Part shown: in pieces, positions 52,515 through 64,000 of the stretch
How positions within the stretch are numbered: the stretch's first letter is position 1
How the letters are laid out: each line of letters starts with the position of its first letter
Source of the DNA: Microplitis mediator
Lineage: Eukaryota; Arthropoda; Insecta; Hymenoptera; Braconidae
Direction of reading: 5' to 3'
Length of the DNA stretch: 64,000 nt
Assembly: GCF_029852145.1 (NCBI RefSeq)
Contig: NC_079969.1
Span: forward strand, 29,008,459 to 29,072,458
Made by a program: the position numbers and the translations under genes
The notes under the pieces: generated by a model
The model's input: only the letters and a program-made list of their open reading frames with translations
The model's database searches: none
Told to the model about the DNA's origin: nothing

Positions 52515-52818
52515 TATACACGGAAAGAAAATTATGGAAACGGTTCCCATAATTCTATAAAAATTTTCTTATACCAACATAGGAACTATGACCATTCTAT
52601 GGAAAATCTGGACCAAGGGCTCGGTACTTGAAGAAAAAATTATTTTTCTTCACTTTTATGTCCTAGAGTTTTTCCAGAAGATTTCTCTGAATATCCAAGA
52701 GAAATCCTAGAAAAATGGGAACTATCCCTATAATAGTTTGGGTACAATTCCTATACCATTATGGGAGCTATTCCCATAATGCATGACAAAAGTTCTCATA
52801 ATTATCTTTCCGTGTATA
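52515..52818. repeat. MITE-like element with TATACACGGAAAG ends
   Basis: The left end TATACACGGAAAGAAAATTA and right end TAATTATCTTTCCGTGTATA are near-perfect inverted repeats. The interior is about 260 bp and is rich in inverted ATGGGAACTATTCCCATA motifs. No ORF. The symmetric, sub-terminally repetitive structure marks a non-autonomous DNA element. Confidence 0.85.
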
Positions 52819-55800
52819 AATAGAAATAAAATAAATTAATTATTATTTCTTTACTGTGGGTAATTTATCGTGAATAGCAAAATCTAGTCAAGAGCTCAAC
52901 GTTAATGCAGAAATTCATCTCATCGATCTGTTTGCTCATTACTTCTTATGCTTCCAAACTAGTGTATACAGCAACAAACATCTAACCAAAGACTTTTTAA
53001 ATTCATTATAAATTATCCAAATATTTTCTAGCTTGTTAAATTAATTTCACTCGACTTACTCCCCAAAAAAAATACAAATGAATGAAAAATTAAAATTTTA
53101 TTTTATTTATCAATTTAATTTAACTGAAAAAAGTGTTTAAACTTTATATAAAATGAGATTCTTTATGCAGCTTGCAACCAACTTTCGACAATCACGAGCA
53201 GTATGAAGACGTGATCAAAATGATAACGAATGTTAAACCATTGGAACTGAATATTGTCGCAGATATGAATCTCAATTGTTATTTAATCTTTCACTTAATT
53301 TTTTTTAATTTCTCCAACAATTACGCGCTTGTAGATTAAACGTTAAACTATTTAAATTCGAAAATCATCAAACTTATTATAACAGAATAATTAAGTCAGC
53401 AATATGTCACAATTTAAATCCACTTCTGTTTATGACATTATATTACAATTTGATACTATAGTATGCAATTGCTCACTGCCCTAGCTAGCTATTATTTGTG
53501 GTTAATAGAATTTGCACATCAATTCTCTATACCATTGTTACCACGACAATTGATATTTCCACTTGATTAATTACAAACATCTAGTTTTATCATTCAATTA
53601 GATTATAAAAAATAAAAATAATAACTAACAACTAAAGTGGAATTTCCCAATACGAATTAATGTTGTGGATCATGTATAATAAATAAATAAATAAATATAA
53701 TATACATCAGTTAAATTAATGAATTAAAAGTACAGAAAGATTTGATTCTATGGTTGTATCAAAACGCATTGAGCTTTACGTACGTAATTCTGAGATAATT
53801 AACCAGGTATGTGTAATCACTGGTTGGAAATCTAAAGAGGAACATTTTCGTTTTCACCAGTTTGCGGAAAACACAAAAGACAAAGAGATGCAAACAGTGG
53901 TATTCAGTTGTGTGTTGAACAGGGTATACATCTCATCATCATCATCATCATCAACAACATTAGTTAACCATTTTATTTTACAATCTACTGAATTAGACTA
54001 ATTAAAAACTCTTCATTTCATTCAAAATTTTTTATTACTACTATTATTATTATCATTCATTTATATTCTATTAAATTGTGTTTGTCAAAAATAAAAAAAA
54101 TATATATAATAATAAGATAAGATGGATATTTTATATTTTACGTATCTAGTTATCAGATGCACTCGAATTCTTAAGAGAGTTGCGTTTTGAATGCAAAATT
54201 GGAACGTTGTGCTCACTTGAAATGTTTAAAGCATTTTATGGATATGAAACTGTGCATTATAAATCCTCGTAAATTGGAAGTATATATTCTTCTTCAAATA
54301 ACAAAAGAAAAAAAAATAGTATCCGTTATAATAATATTGTAAGCTTTCATTTTATTAATTTAGTATGGTTAAAAACAAAAACAAACTGTAAATTCCATTT
54401 ATTTGTTTATTTTGTTTAAAGTATAAACGTACAGTACGAAAACTAAAATCCATTGAACAGCTGAAAGCTCCATCGTGACTAAATACATACAAATTACTTT
54501 ATCAAGTGTACAAACGAGCATGCGAACTTGCTTATAAAAATAAAAAATTTTTTTTCAAAATACCTCTATATTGATCTTTCACAACTCAAGTCAGCATAAA
54601 ATATTAATAATAAATTAGGAATAAATGGTATTGAAGTTTTTTTCGTTTTTTTTTTTATCGAGAATACAGTATAAGAATGTAAAATTGATTGATTTTTTAT
54701 GGATACGAGAATAAAATAGTAATCGACTCGAAAATTGTTAAAAAAGCATAACCATTTTAAAGAATAGAGGGCATTTGGAATTTTAAAGCAGATAAAAAAG
54801 TTCTCAATGCACTTGGGATATGATGATATTTCCTGTCAAGTAAAGTACATTTCAAAAGCCCTTTTTAGTTTGAATCGAAAACTAGCTCGTTGATTGCCCC
54901 ATTTATCGTAAACCAATTCAATTTATATGAGAGCTAAATTAAAATCCATTGGTTTTACAATTGCTGAATAAATAAAATTACTTTATAACACTTTTAAGTT
55001 TTTTAATTATTCACTAAAAGTGAATAAATGTTCAATCACCGATTATATAAAAAATTAAATGAATGAGATGATACTTTGGACTTGGAAATAGTGGGGAAAT
55101 TCAATTTTTTCAATTAATTTTAAGAAGTAATTTAAATTAAAACCTTTTTACCAGTCAAGGGTTAGTAACTGAAGGACTATCAAAAGCTTTAAAAGATATT
55201 ATTATTACTATTAGTTGATTGCAGAGGAAATATTAGCACTCGGTAATAGAGCTTTCTTTTTGTACCAACAGTTTATATTATATAAATTGTTTTTCTTCAT
55301 CTACCATCCAGGGTATAGACGAAAAAGCTTTCCACCAGTGCTTTTATCGATAAATGATAGTCATGAGTTACTGTAATATACTTATTATTTAAAATATCTA
55401 TCAGTGTAATAAATAAATCATAAATTATATTAATTTATATTTACAGATCATATTCTTAATATATATTTTATAATTTGATGAAATATAATCAAGTATTGAC
55501 TTATGCAACATAATTCAAAATTGATTTTTTAAAATACTGATGACAATAACAAAAAATTAAGTAAAAATTGCATTGTTATTATTTACTATTACTGACAGCT
55601 TCAGTAACACAACGCACGACTTGATAATTCATGTAACTTTATTTTTTATAATTTACACACAGAAACAAACAAAAACGAAATACTATATTAGATAAAATAG
55701 CTATATAGTAGTAGTATTACAGATAAATGCAGATTTACTTTACCGTATTTTTTAAATACAGCCTCTTTATTTCAAACGTAATAAATAATACAGTGAATCT

Positions 55801-55930
55801 TTTTTTTGTTTCGTTTCATTTAACTTTAAAGATGTGTGTGCCAGATAAAACGAATAAAAACAGTCCAATGTTAGGATAAATTTAATCATTCACCTACTAC
55901 AGCAACAACGACAACACACCCACAAGAGTA

Positions 55931-55932
<2 letters not shown>

Positions 55933-55995
<63 letters not shown>
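55933..55995. repeat. (TG)n microsatellite
   Basis: About 31 uninterrupted TG units, flanked by unique sequence. Confidence 0.95.
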
Positions 55996-55998
<3 letters not shown>

Positions 55999-58151
55999 TA
56001 TGGCTACCAAAGGTGAGTTTATCATACTTCCTTGTGCAAATGTGAATTGAGAATAAAGGAAGCAAAACGAAGGAAGAAGAGACTGAAAAGTGGGACTTGA
56101 TAACAGACAACGAAAATTTTATCGTTTGAATATTCTAATCGCACTACAACTCTGCATAACGTTTGAATACTCGGCTTAGATAACTAATTATTCAGACTAA
56201 TACTCACCTACTACTACTTTATGCAGAGTTTTCACTTCCATCCACTTTTTTACTTTTTCTTAATAATATAAAAATAACAAAGAGCTATTATATCAGATAT
56301 TATAGTTTGTTTGTGGCTATTAATGGTAAACATGGATAGTTGGGGTTTTAAAATACGGGTTATGTTACAAAGGTAAGCTGTAAGCTGTAAACTGTAAGCT
56401 ATCTATATGGCGATTCGGTCAATAATAATGTGACGTGGAAATTGCTTAATACAGGAGAGCAGATGTAGAGTGTTCGTATAGGATGAGAATCAAGCTATTA
56501 TCGGCAGGACCTAACTAGCAATTAACTAAGATATAATCATGATCAGTGATGCTGCAAATTTATTGATATAGAAAACCACTATATCTATATCTATAGAAAA
56601 ATTTATTTTTTCCAGCCATTCGTATTGTTGTCCGAAATCAATATCTTTCTTTTCTTTGAAAATTAAAAATTTTCATAGCCGGAACCGAAAGTTAAATATT
56701 ATTAGTCATTTTTTTTTCTTTCAACTAAATGAATGTTTTTTTTTGATAAATATCTTGTATTTAAATTGAAAGTAGTATATGTACATTACAAACTAGTCAA
56801 GCGTTTTATTATTTTTTATATTAAACGTAAACTCAGGTAATGGAGAGGTAAATAGATGAACAAAAATAACAACATGGAAAAAAAAATAGCTATCAACATG
56901 TGATTCAAATTTTTCCGGCTGTTTATTTTTTTTTCTATTTTTATTATTTATATTATTATTGTTATATAGTTTTTTCTTTATTTTTACATCCGATTATTTG
57001 TATATAAAATTCGTGTAGATTATTCTAATGAATAGTGAACTTTTCTCTTCACATTGAATGAGCTCCGAGTAGTTTTTATTTGCTTTTTTATTTGTCTCGT
57101 ACACATCGAATCAATGGGATTGGAGGTTAAAGTGGAGGATGAGCTAGATGAGTAGGAAACAAGTCTCGTGAGAGTGATAGCATACTCTATTTTATTTTTT
57201 ATTTTTATGGTAACTTTTTAACAAAGTGTAATCCTTAGTTTTCATTTCTTCAGCTTTTACAATTCGCAAGTTATTTACCGTTTATTTTAAGTAAAATCAC
57301 TGAATGTCAATTTTTTTATTATAAAAATCTGAGAGACTATAAAAGATAATAAAACTTGTATTATATATCAGAAATCGAGTGAAAACATAGAGCTTGCTTT
57401 ATTAATTATTTTTTTTTTCAAAAACATAAAAGATTTAATTTAAAGTTAAAAAAAATTCATTACAATCTTTCGTTGTTGTATTTAACTACGTACGTATATT
57501 TTTTTTTCAATGTACATGACACTATTGTATGGTTATGAAATTTTTTTATGTTCGATATATGTGCTGGTACTTTAACGATAGAATATATGAAAAAAAAAAA
57601 TATCAAACTTGCACTTTTCTTATATCTGAAAAGTTTAATTTAATTTTTTTATTTCTTTTAATGAGACTGTTTAGATAAAATATTATAATACAAAAGAAAG
57701 TTTTATGTTAAGCAATTGCACTTTATATTGTCATTTTTTTTCTTTTTTTTTTTTCATTATTTTTATTTAGTCGTCAAATGGCGAGAAAAAAGAAAAGCTC
57801 GTCACGTCTGAACAACAGTTGAGTAATGTTTATAAAGACTTAGGTATCAACGAGAAATACTAGGCCGTTGTTGTTTGTAAGAATAGTAATAATAATAACA
57901 GAAAAAAGAAAAGACATAGAAAAGAAAAAAAATTTCAAGTGTACATGGACAAAAAAAAGGTGTGGATATGACCTTATTTTTATTTTAAACACTAGTGGAT
58001 GAAGAAAAAATTTTGTTTTCTTCATTTTTCAACCGAAATTAAAATTAAACCCTTGATTTTGCTTTGTAATCTAGACTTGATGAGAAGAATTAACAAAGTA
58101 GATATTGATCTATTTAGGACAGTAGTAACCGATTTAAAATTAGAACCAGTG

Positions 58152-58776
58152 TAGGGTAGACCGGGGCAAGACGGCCCACCTGGGGCAAGAAGGCCCACCT
58201 CAAAAATTAACCAAAATTTTTTTTTTCTTGTTTTCTTTTGATTATCACAAATTTAGATTATTTACTCATTTTTAGCCCGATACGTGAAACTTGGGGCAAA
58301 ATGAACCACTCAAAAATTCTAAAAGAAAATGTATTTCATAGTATTATAACCTAGTCATGATTAATTTAATAGAAATATCATTTTTTGGTTAATTATATGG
58401 ATTTGAATTAAAATAGAGCATTTGAAAAAGTTAAAAAAACCACTAATCAATTTTCTACAGAAGTGAAAAAATGACTCGTATTATATAAAAAAAGGTTATT
58501 TCGAGTAATATTAAAGTAGATACAGTTGTTAAAGAGAAAAATATAAACATTTGTTACGCGGGAAATTTTTTTACAATTAAAAAAAAAAAATTTTTTTTTT
58601 CATTTTTTTTCGGAGGGGGCCGTCTTGCCCCCAAAAAAAAAAATTTTTTTTTAGGAGCTTCACCAAAATTTTGGTGAATTGAGTTCAAGTTGGACAAGAG
58701 TAAATCGACTTGATGGTTAAAAGCCACAAATAATAATAACCGGCTTAGGTGAGCCGTCTTGCCCCGGTCTCCCCTA
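58152..58776. repeat. TA-flanked MITE with 24-bp terminal inverted repeats
   Basis: The left end TAGGGTAGACCGGGGCAAGA (then CGGC) and right end GCCGTCTTGCCCCGGTCTCC (then CCTA) are inverted repeats with one mismatch in 24. A second GGGGCAAGAAGGCCCACC copy at 58182 and an internal GGGGGCCGTCTTGCCCCC near 58615-58632 make sub-terminal repeats. The TA ends fit a Tc1/mariner-type non-autonomous element. The interior encodes nothing recognisable. Confidence 0.9.
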
Positions 58777-60819
58777 ATATTGTTCATATTTGGTTTGTTT
58801 ATTAATATTTTACCGAATTGGTATATTTAAGTTGTTAATACATTTCTGCATCACGGCAGTGAAATACGCGCCCCGTTATTTTTAAGTTGTTAATATTCAA
58901 TAGTATGCAATTACATTATCAACTTACAATCAGCAATATACTGGTTTAGCCGAACGAAATAGCTATTTCCCCATCCCATGTAAACGAATCCAAATCCAAT
59001 AATCAAATCTGCGTAATTATACCTTTAAGCCAAATTTCTTGTTTGTCGGACTGCGATGCGTGATGAGTTAGTTGATGTTAATTAATGCTGATTACATCAT
59101 TTCATTATTTCATTACTTAACTAATAAATACCTTTGCTTAATAATATAATGATACATCCACATATTGTTGTTTCAATTAATTCACTAAACTAATGGTATA
59201 AAGCAAAAGAGAGTGAAAAAAAAGCATTGAGCCGAAATTGACGTACAAAATAAAAAAAAATTGTGGACTTGGGTGCTTAACAATCCGTTTTTCGTGATAA
59301 CCACACACGCGCTGATCAATCACCCCTACAGTGAATCGTTATCCTTCAAATCTCACCTTTCAATCACTGACGATTGCACGAATTGGAATGATAGGAAAAA
59401 AAAACAAGTAAAAAAGAAGGATTTAGTACATTAAAGCTTAAGGAAAATTATTTTTTTTTAGTTTAAAAAATTTTAATTTAATCTGAACGTAGATGGAAAA
59501 AAAATGACTAACTATAAAAAAAATTTGTAAAAATAAAAATTTTCCAATGAAATAAATACTTTTTTTATCAGTGTGTACATATCATACCTTAAATTTATTT
59601 TAACTGATTAAAAAAATACTTTTCTGATAATTTAAATTAAAACTTTTATTATTATAACATCAATAATTAATAGTATTTCTTAATTTAAATGCAATTACTA
59701 TTAATAAAGATTAGTTTATTTTATTTGATGAAGCTATTGACTCACTCGACAAGAGATCCTGATGACTATTTTTTTCTCCTCCGTTCTATTTGAGTTTTTA
59801 CTTGAATTCGACCTGACAAAGTTTTTTTTCTGAATTTGTAACTTCGTGATAGTTAATTACAACTTTGAACTTAATACTTGTGGAATATGTAGTTTAAATG
59901 TTTAAATGAACCTTTTAATATTTATAAATAACTTTAGACTATTTAAAGAAATGTATTCGAATAATTAATTTAAAATATATCATTTTTACAATTATTCGGA
60001 AAGAAAAAAAAATATTAATTAGTGTAGTATTAAATTTTTTTTATTTCCTTTTATTCAATAGCTGTATAGAGGTATAAAATTTAATTAACAGTTCTGTTGA
60101 TTAAAGTTTTAATGACATTTCTAAGTATATGAACACATGAATGTTAATTAGAGACGCGAATTTATTTACTAGTATATTGTGAGTTGCTTTTTTTTTGTTT
60201 CGTATTTCATATGTATAATTTATTTTTTATTTGGTTGCGATTGTAAACTAACGTCTCCATGTAATATAACAATAAGAATACTCATGCATTTCACTATCTA
60301 GTAGAATATATTTCAATAGTTAATGTAATAGTTATGAGAATAGAATGAAAGTTAGGTAAGAATTGACTTGTGTTGTATCTTTCGTGAAAAGCTGATTTTT
60401 TATTCAGAGCATTCATGGACGACGTCTATAAGCATTTAAAGACGATCCGATTTTTCGTATACATTCATGAAATAAAGATGTATATGGAAAATATGTCGGG
60501 AATAATGCGCGTTGACGAAAGGAATCATATTTGCAAATTTAATATACGATCGATAGTAAATAAAAAATGAAACAATATATATTTTTCAACAGTTTATTAA
60601 AAATAATATATTCATATATTTTTAGTTATTTTAAATTCCCTTCGAATGAGTACTCCATAACTATGTTCGTTTTAGGAAAAGCTTTATACAACACTAACAT
60701 TTGTTATTTGTTATAACGAATTTTAGCGAAAGAAATTTTTTAAAAATTAATTTTTTTTTCGAGGTTTGCTATTTGTAAAATAGCTTTCTTGGATCTCAAA
60801 ACGTCGACATTAACTGAAA

Positions 60820-60906
60820 TTTCGATTTTTCAAAATCGTAGGGAAAACAATAACTGCCCGAATTGTTCGATAATCGCATCAGATTTTCTTAGTGGGGAGT
60901 TAGAAA
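60820..60906. repeat. Repeat family B copy 2
   Basis: Matches the 34791-34868 repeat in order and orientation: AAATCG, GGGAAAACAATAACTGCCC, TTCGATAATCG, GATTTTCTTA, GGGGAGTT. It is diverged and lacks an ORF. Confidence 0.55.
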
Positions 60907-61335
60907 ATTCTAATCGCGACTTTCACGAAAAACAACTTACATACATCATTTACTTATTTAATTTTTTTTTTATAATAATAATGAAAATGAAAAAAAAAAA
61001 TAATATATAAAAAAATATATATAAAAATATTATATAAAAAAAAAAATAATAATATATAAAGTAAAAGTTAAGAAAGATGCAGTGAGAATCTACAATGAAT
61101 AATGCATATAAATATACACGGATATAGTCTATATATTTTATAAGTAAAATATTGAAAGACCGACAGATAGAGAGATAGAGAGATAAATAGTTGAATCCAT
61201 GGAGTGAGTAGTATAAGTAGTGAAGAAAGTACGATTCTATCACGCATGATATCAAACTTAACTTCCACGTCATCGTTTCCCGTCTTTACTGCTCAGAGAA
61301 GGAAGTCAAAGTGATACGCAGTTGAATAGTCTATA

Positions 61336-61399
61336 TCAGTTTACCAACACTACCAGCATTACCAGCACTATCAACATTATCAGCAGTATCAACAACCGA
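61336..61399 (+). repeat. Degenerate 9-bp tandem repeat
   Basis: Successive units resemble ACCAGCATT / ATCAACATT with period 9. In one forward frame this reads Tyr-Gln-His repeated, but that frame has no ATG and ends shortly after, so coding is not supported. Confidence 0.6.
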
Positions 61400-62185
61400 G
61401 AGATCTAGTCGTAATGATGTCTTTGATTTTATCGCTCCTGTAAATATAACTTTGACTCAAGTACTTATGCACGGATATTTAGTAATCAATATTAATTTAT
61501 AAATTAAATATTTGCCAGAACATCTTTCCATATTAATATATTTATAAAAGTTACTTTAAGTCCATTTATAGTGGATAAAGCCTCATAATTTTTATTATAT
61601 AAATATATATATATACATTGACCTTATTCGTGGTGCATAAAAAATACAAAAAAACTAAAGCTATCCATAACAATATTTTCTTTTTATCCTCGTTTCCATC
61701 GAATTGCTACGAAACAATGTAGTTTTCTACCACCGAGTTATTTATCACCCTCTTGTACCACACTCTTTTTCTACGTCGAATCGAGTTGATACTGGCAATA
61801 CACTTGATACACACATAAATATATATATATAGAAACCAAATTGTATTCTCAATGCTGGACTAGAATTACTCCTTTATATCAGCCAGAGTATTTAGAAAAC
61901 CGATCGATTCCAAAGTTTTTAAGCACGTAAGGCAAAAAGCCTTATGTAATTTTACCTATAAAGTAATAACAAAACCCATTTATTTATTATTTTCATTTTG
62001 TTATTTATTCGATATATCTTTTCTAAAAGATAAATTAACGAGTTTTTATTTTTATTATTGTCTGGTGAATAATTGGTTAGCTTCTATATAGTCACCGTAA
62101 TAAGTTCAAGAGACGTACTTTGTATCACCAATCACTCAATCTAATAGATATGTTTATATAGTAAAAATTATTTCAATTGTAATAG

Positions 62186-62699
62186 CCCGGGTCAAAAATA
62201 AAACTTGATTTAGGCTCGCTTCGCCTTATTTTCTTTTGAAGTTATCGATTTACCGACGATTTTTTGATAAAATCTCGACTTTTTCGACTTAAATTTAATT
62301 TTTTTCAACTTTTTGAACTTTTTTCATCTTAGTTTCAACTTATTCGTCTTTACTTTGAGCATGATAGTCATTCACATTACTTTTGACTTGCTAAACCAAG
62401 TCGAAAAAAAGTCATTTATTCGCCTTACTTTCGCCTTAATATATAAAAATTATTCCACCTTAGTTCTGACTTTTTCGACTTATAATTTAAGTCGAATAAG
62501 TCTGAACCAAGTGAATTTCGACTTGATTTCAACTTTTTCGTCTTAAATCGTGACTAAGTAAGCCAGTTAAGTCTAAACCAAGGCGAAAACTTAATATATT
62601 TCATACCTCCGTAAAAAAGTCGAGTTTGTCTTGTGAAAAACGGCTCCAAATTTCGACTTGGTAAACCAAGTCTAAATCAAGTTTTATTTTTGACCCGGG
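62186..62699. repeat. Foldback element with perfect 28-bp terminal inverted repeats
   Basis: The left end (62186-62213, CCCGGGTCAAAAATAAAACT, then TGATTTAG) is the exact reverse complement of the right end (62672-62699, ending TTTTGACCCGGG). The interior is packed with CGACTT/AAGTCG-type motifs in both orientations, so large parts can pair. Its transposon superfamily is not clear; no unambiguous target duplication is visible. Confidence 0.92.
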
Positions 62700-64000
62700 A
62701 GTATATTATAATTTGTCTATTATACACTGCATATAGAAATAATACCCTAGAATATATTTAATATTTGAATAAAATAAATAATATATCTGCTAGTTGCTAA
62801 TCATATATTTGATAAATATAACTAATGTGTTCCTCGTTACTTTTTTGTTAAATCGTAATTATTTTTAGGAATAAAAAAAACCATTTTTTTGTGTCACTTT
62901 AATAACTGAAAGAGGCGTTAAAACTTTTAGTTGAAAATAGTCAAAGTTGTCTTGACCAGGCAATTTTATCCATTGAAATAATTTAACACGGTTAAATTTT
63001 ATGCCGGTTCAACATATCGAATGATAAACGGTTCTTTAACCATGATTACTTTTTAGAGAATAAAAATAAAAGTTTAAGTGGTAGAAGCAGCAATGGTGAC
63101 GGTGGTTAAGGCCCAAACGTTCAACTTTTTTATCACTTATTTTCTTTTCTCACTTATATTATCTATAGATATATATAGTAGAAGTCTTTTCTGTATTTTT
63201 CTATTTTTCATTATGAGTGGGCTTGGGCTTGCGGTGGTGGTTGGCCGTCGGCCAGCATGTCTCACCTCTCTTCCTCTTCAGCTCAACTTATTATATCTAT
63301 ATGCATATATAAATATATAAAAAGTAAGCGCGTGAAGCATTAACGTGTTTAATGGTTTGCGACGTTTGCGAATTTTCAATGAAATTATGGATCCACTGTA
63401 ACCGATGAACCGATGAGACATTGCTCGTCTCTAACATTGTTCTTTCAAATTTTTTTAATACTTCAGTAGTATTTACTACCTCTTAATCTTGTTATAATGC
63501 TTTTTATCAATGTTATACTTAAAATAAAAAAAATTAAGAAAATAATTTTTTGTTGATTTATTATAAATTAATTAATTGAAATACCATTTAGAGAACGTAA
63601 AAATTAAATGTATATATATCTATATAATTTGTTAAGTTTTCATATTCGATATCTGCACTGATAGCTGGCTTCAATTAAGAAATCTCTTTAAGGACTTTTG
63701 TCGAGAGCTAAGAGCGTACACTGGCTGAGAAAAGTTTTACGAAGCTATTATATTTAGTTTCAAGAAGATTTCCGTGACTTTCTAATGAGAAACCAAAGTA
63801 GGATCCGTGGATTTTAATAAAATTAAATAAGTACATATTCTTTTTATTTAACAAATCAATTGGATTTTTATTTCTTAATTATAACTTTTATCATTATATA
63901 TATATATATTTTTTTTCGTTTTTTTAAGTGATTGGAATTAATTCAGTAACGGAAATAGAATTAAACAATGATAATTGAAATAAATTCACCCATAATAAAG

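Noticed and set aside
53750..54001. 83-codon plus-strand frame
   Set aside because: Ends in an (ATC)n serine run, has no signature and no neighbouring exons.

Overview
The window is a strongly AT-rich stretch of an insect nuclear genome. It has short spliced exons, long gene-poor spacers, many short inverted-repeat elements and long microsatellites. Composition and gene content fit a hymenopteran, possibly a parasitoid wasp, but that is inference; no ribosomal or mitochondrial marker is present. All five coding units I can support lie on the minus strand.

From left to right: (1) Xaa-Pro dipeptidase/prolidase (PEPD), nine exons from 6365 down to the left edge, with only the last few codons missing. 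(2) A single-exon gene of unknown function at 10080-10577, with a low-complexity acidic C-terminal half and a probable spliced leader. (3) A complete nine-exon gene for augmin subunit HAUS3 at 13616-16031 (612 residues). (4) At 19347 to about 22660, a multi-exon gene that I read as a highly divergent kinesin-like protein. It has a pure CAA polyglutamine tract just before the P-loop, recognisable P-loop, switch I and switch II motifs, a duplicated coiled coil, a long acidic tract and a C-terminal pair of zinc-knuckle-like motifs. Its 5' end is not resolved. (5) At 36583-44064, a complete six-exon dpr-family gene (two immunoglobulin domains, 351 residues).

Between (4) and (5) lies an 8.47 kb array of a 39-bp unit, about 217 copies. 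I saw no variant copy, and it is bracketed by two perfect hairpins. A tRNA-like B box lies about 100 bp outside its left edge. The remaining sequence is introns and intergenic DNA holding at least nine foldback/MITE-like elements and several microsatellites. The right-hand 20 kb (44065-64000) shows no supportable exon.

The genes do not form an operon or pathway. PEPD is peptide catabolism, HAUS3 is spindle microtubule nucleation, dpr is neuronal cell-surface recognition. The most unusual part is 19.3-32.1 kb, where a lineage-odd kinesin-like gene sits directly beside a young, homogeneous satellite array.
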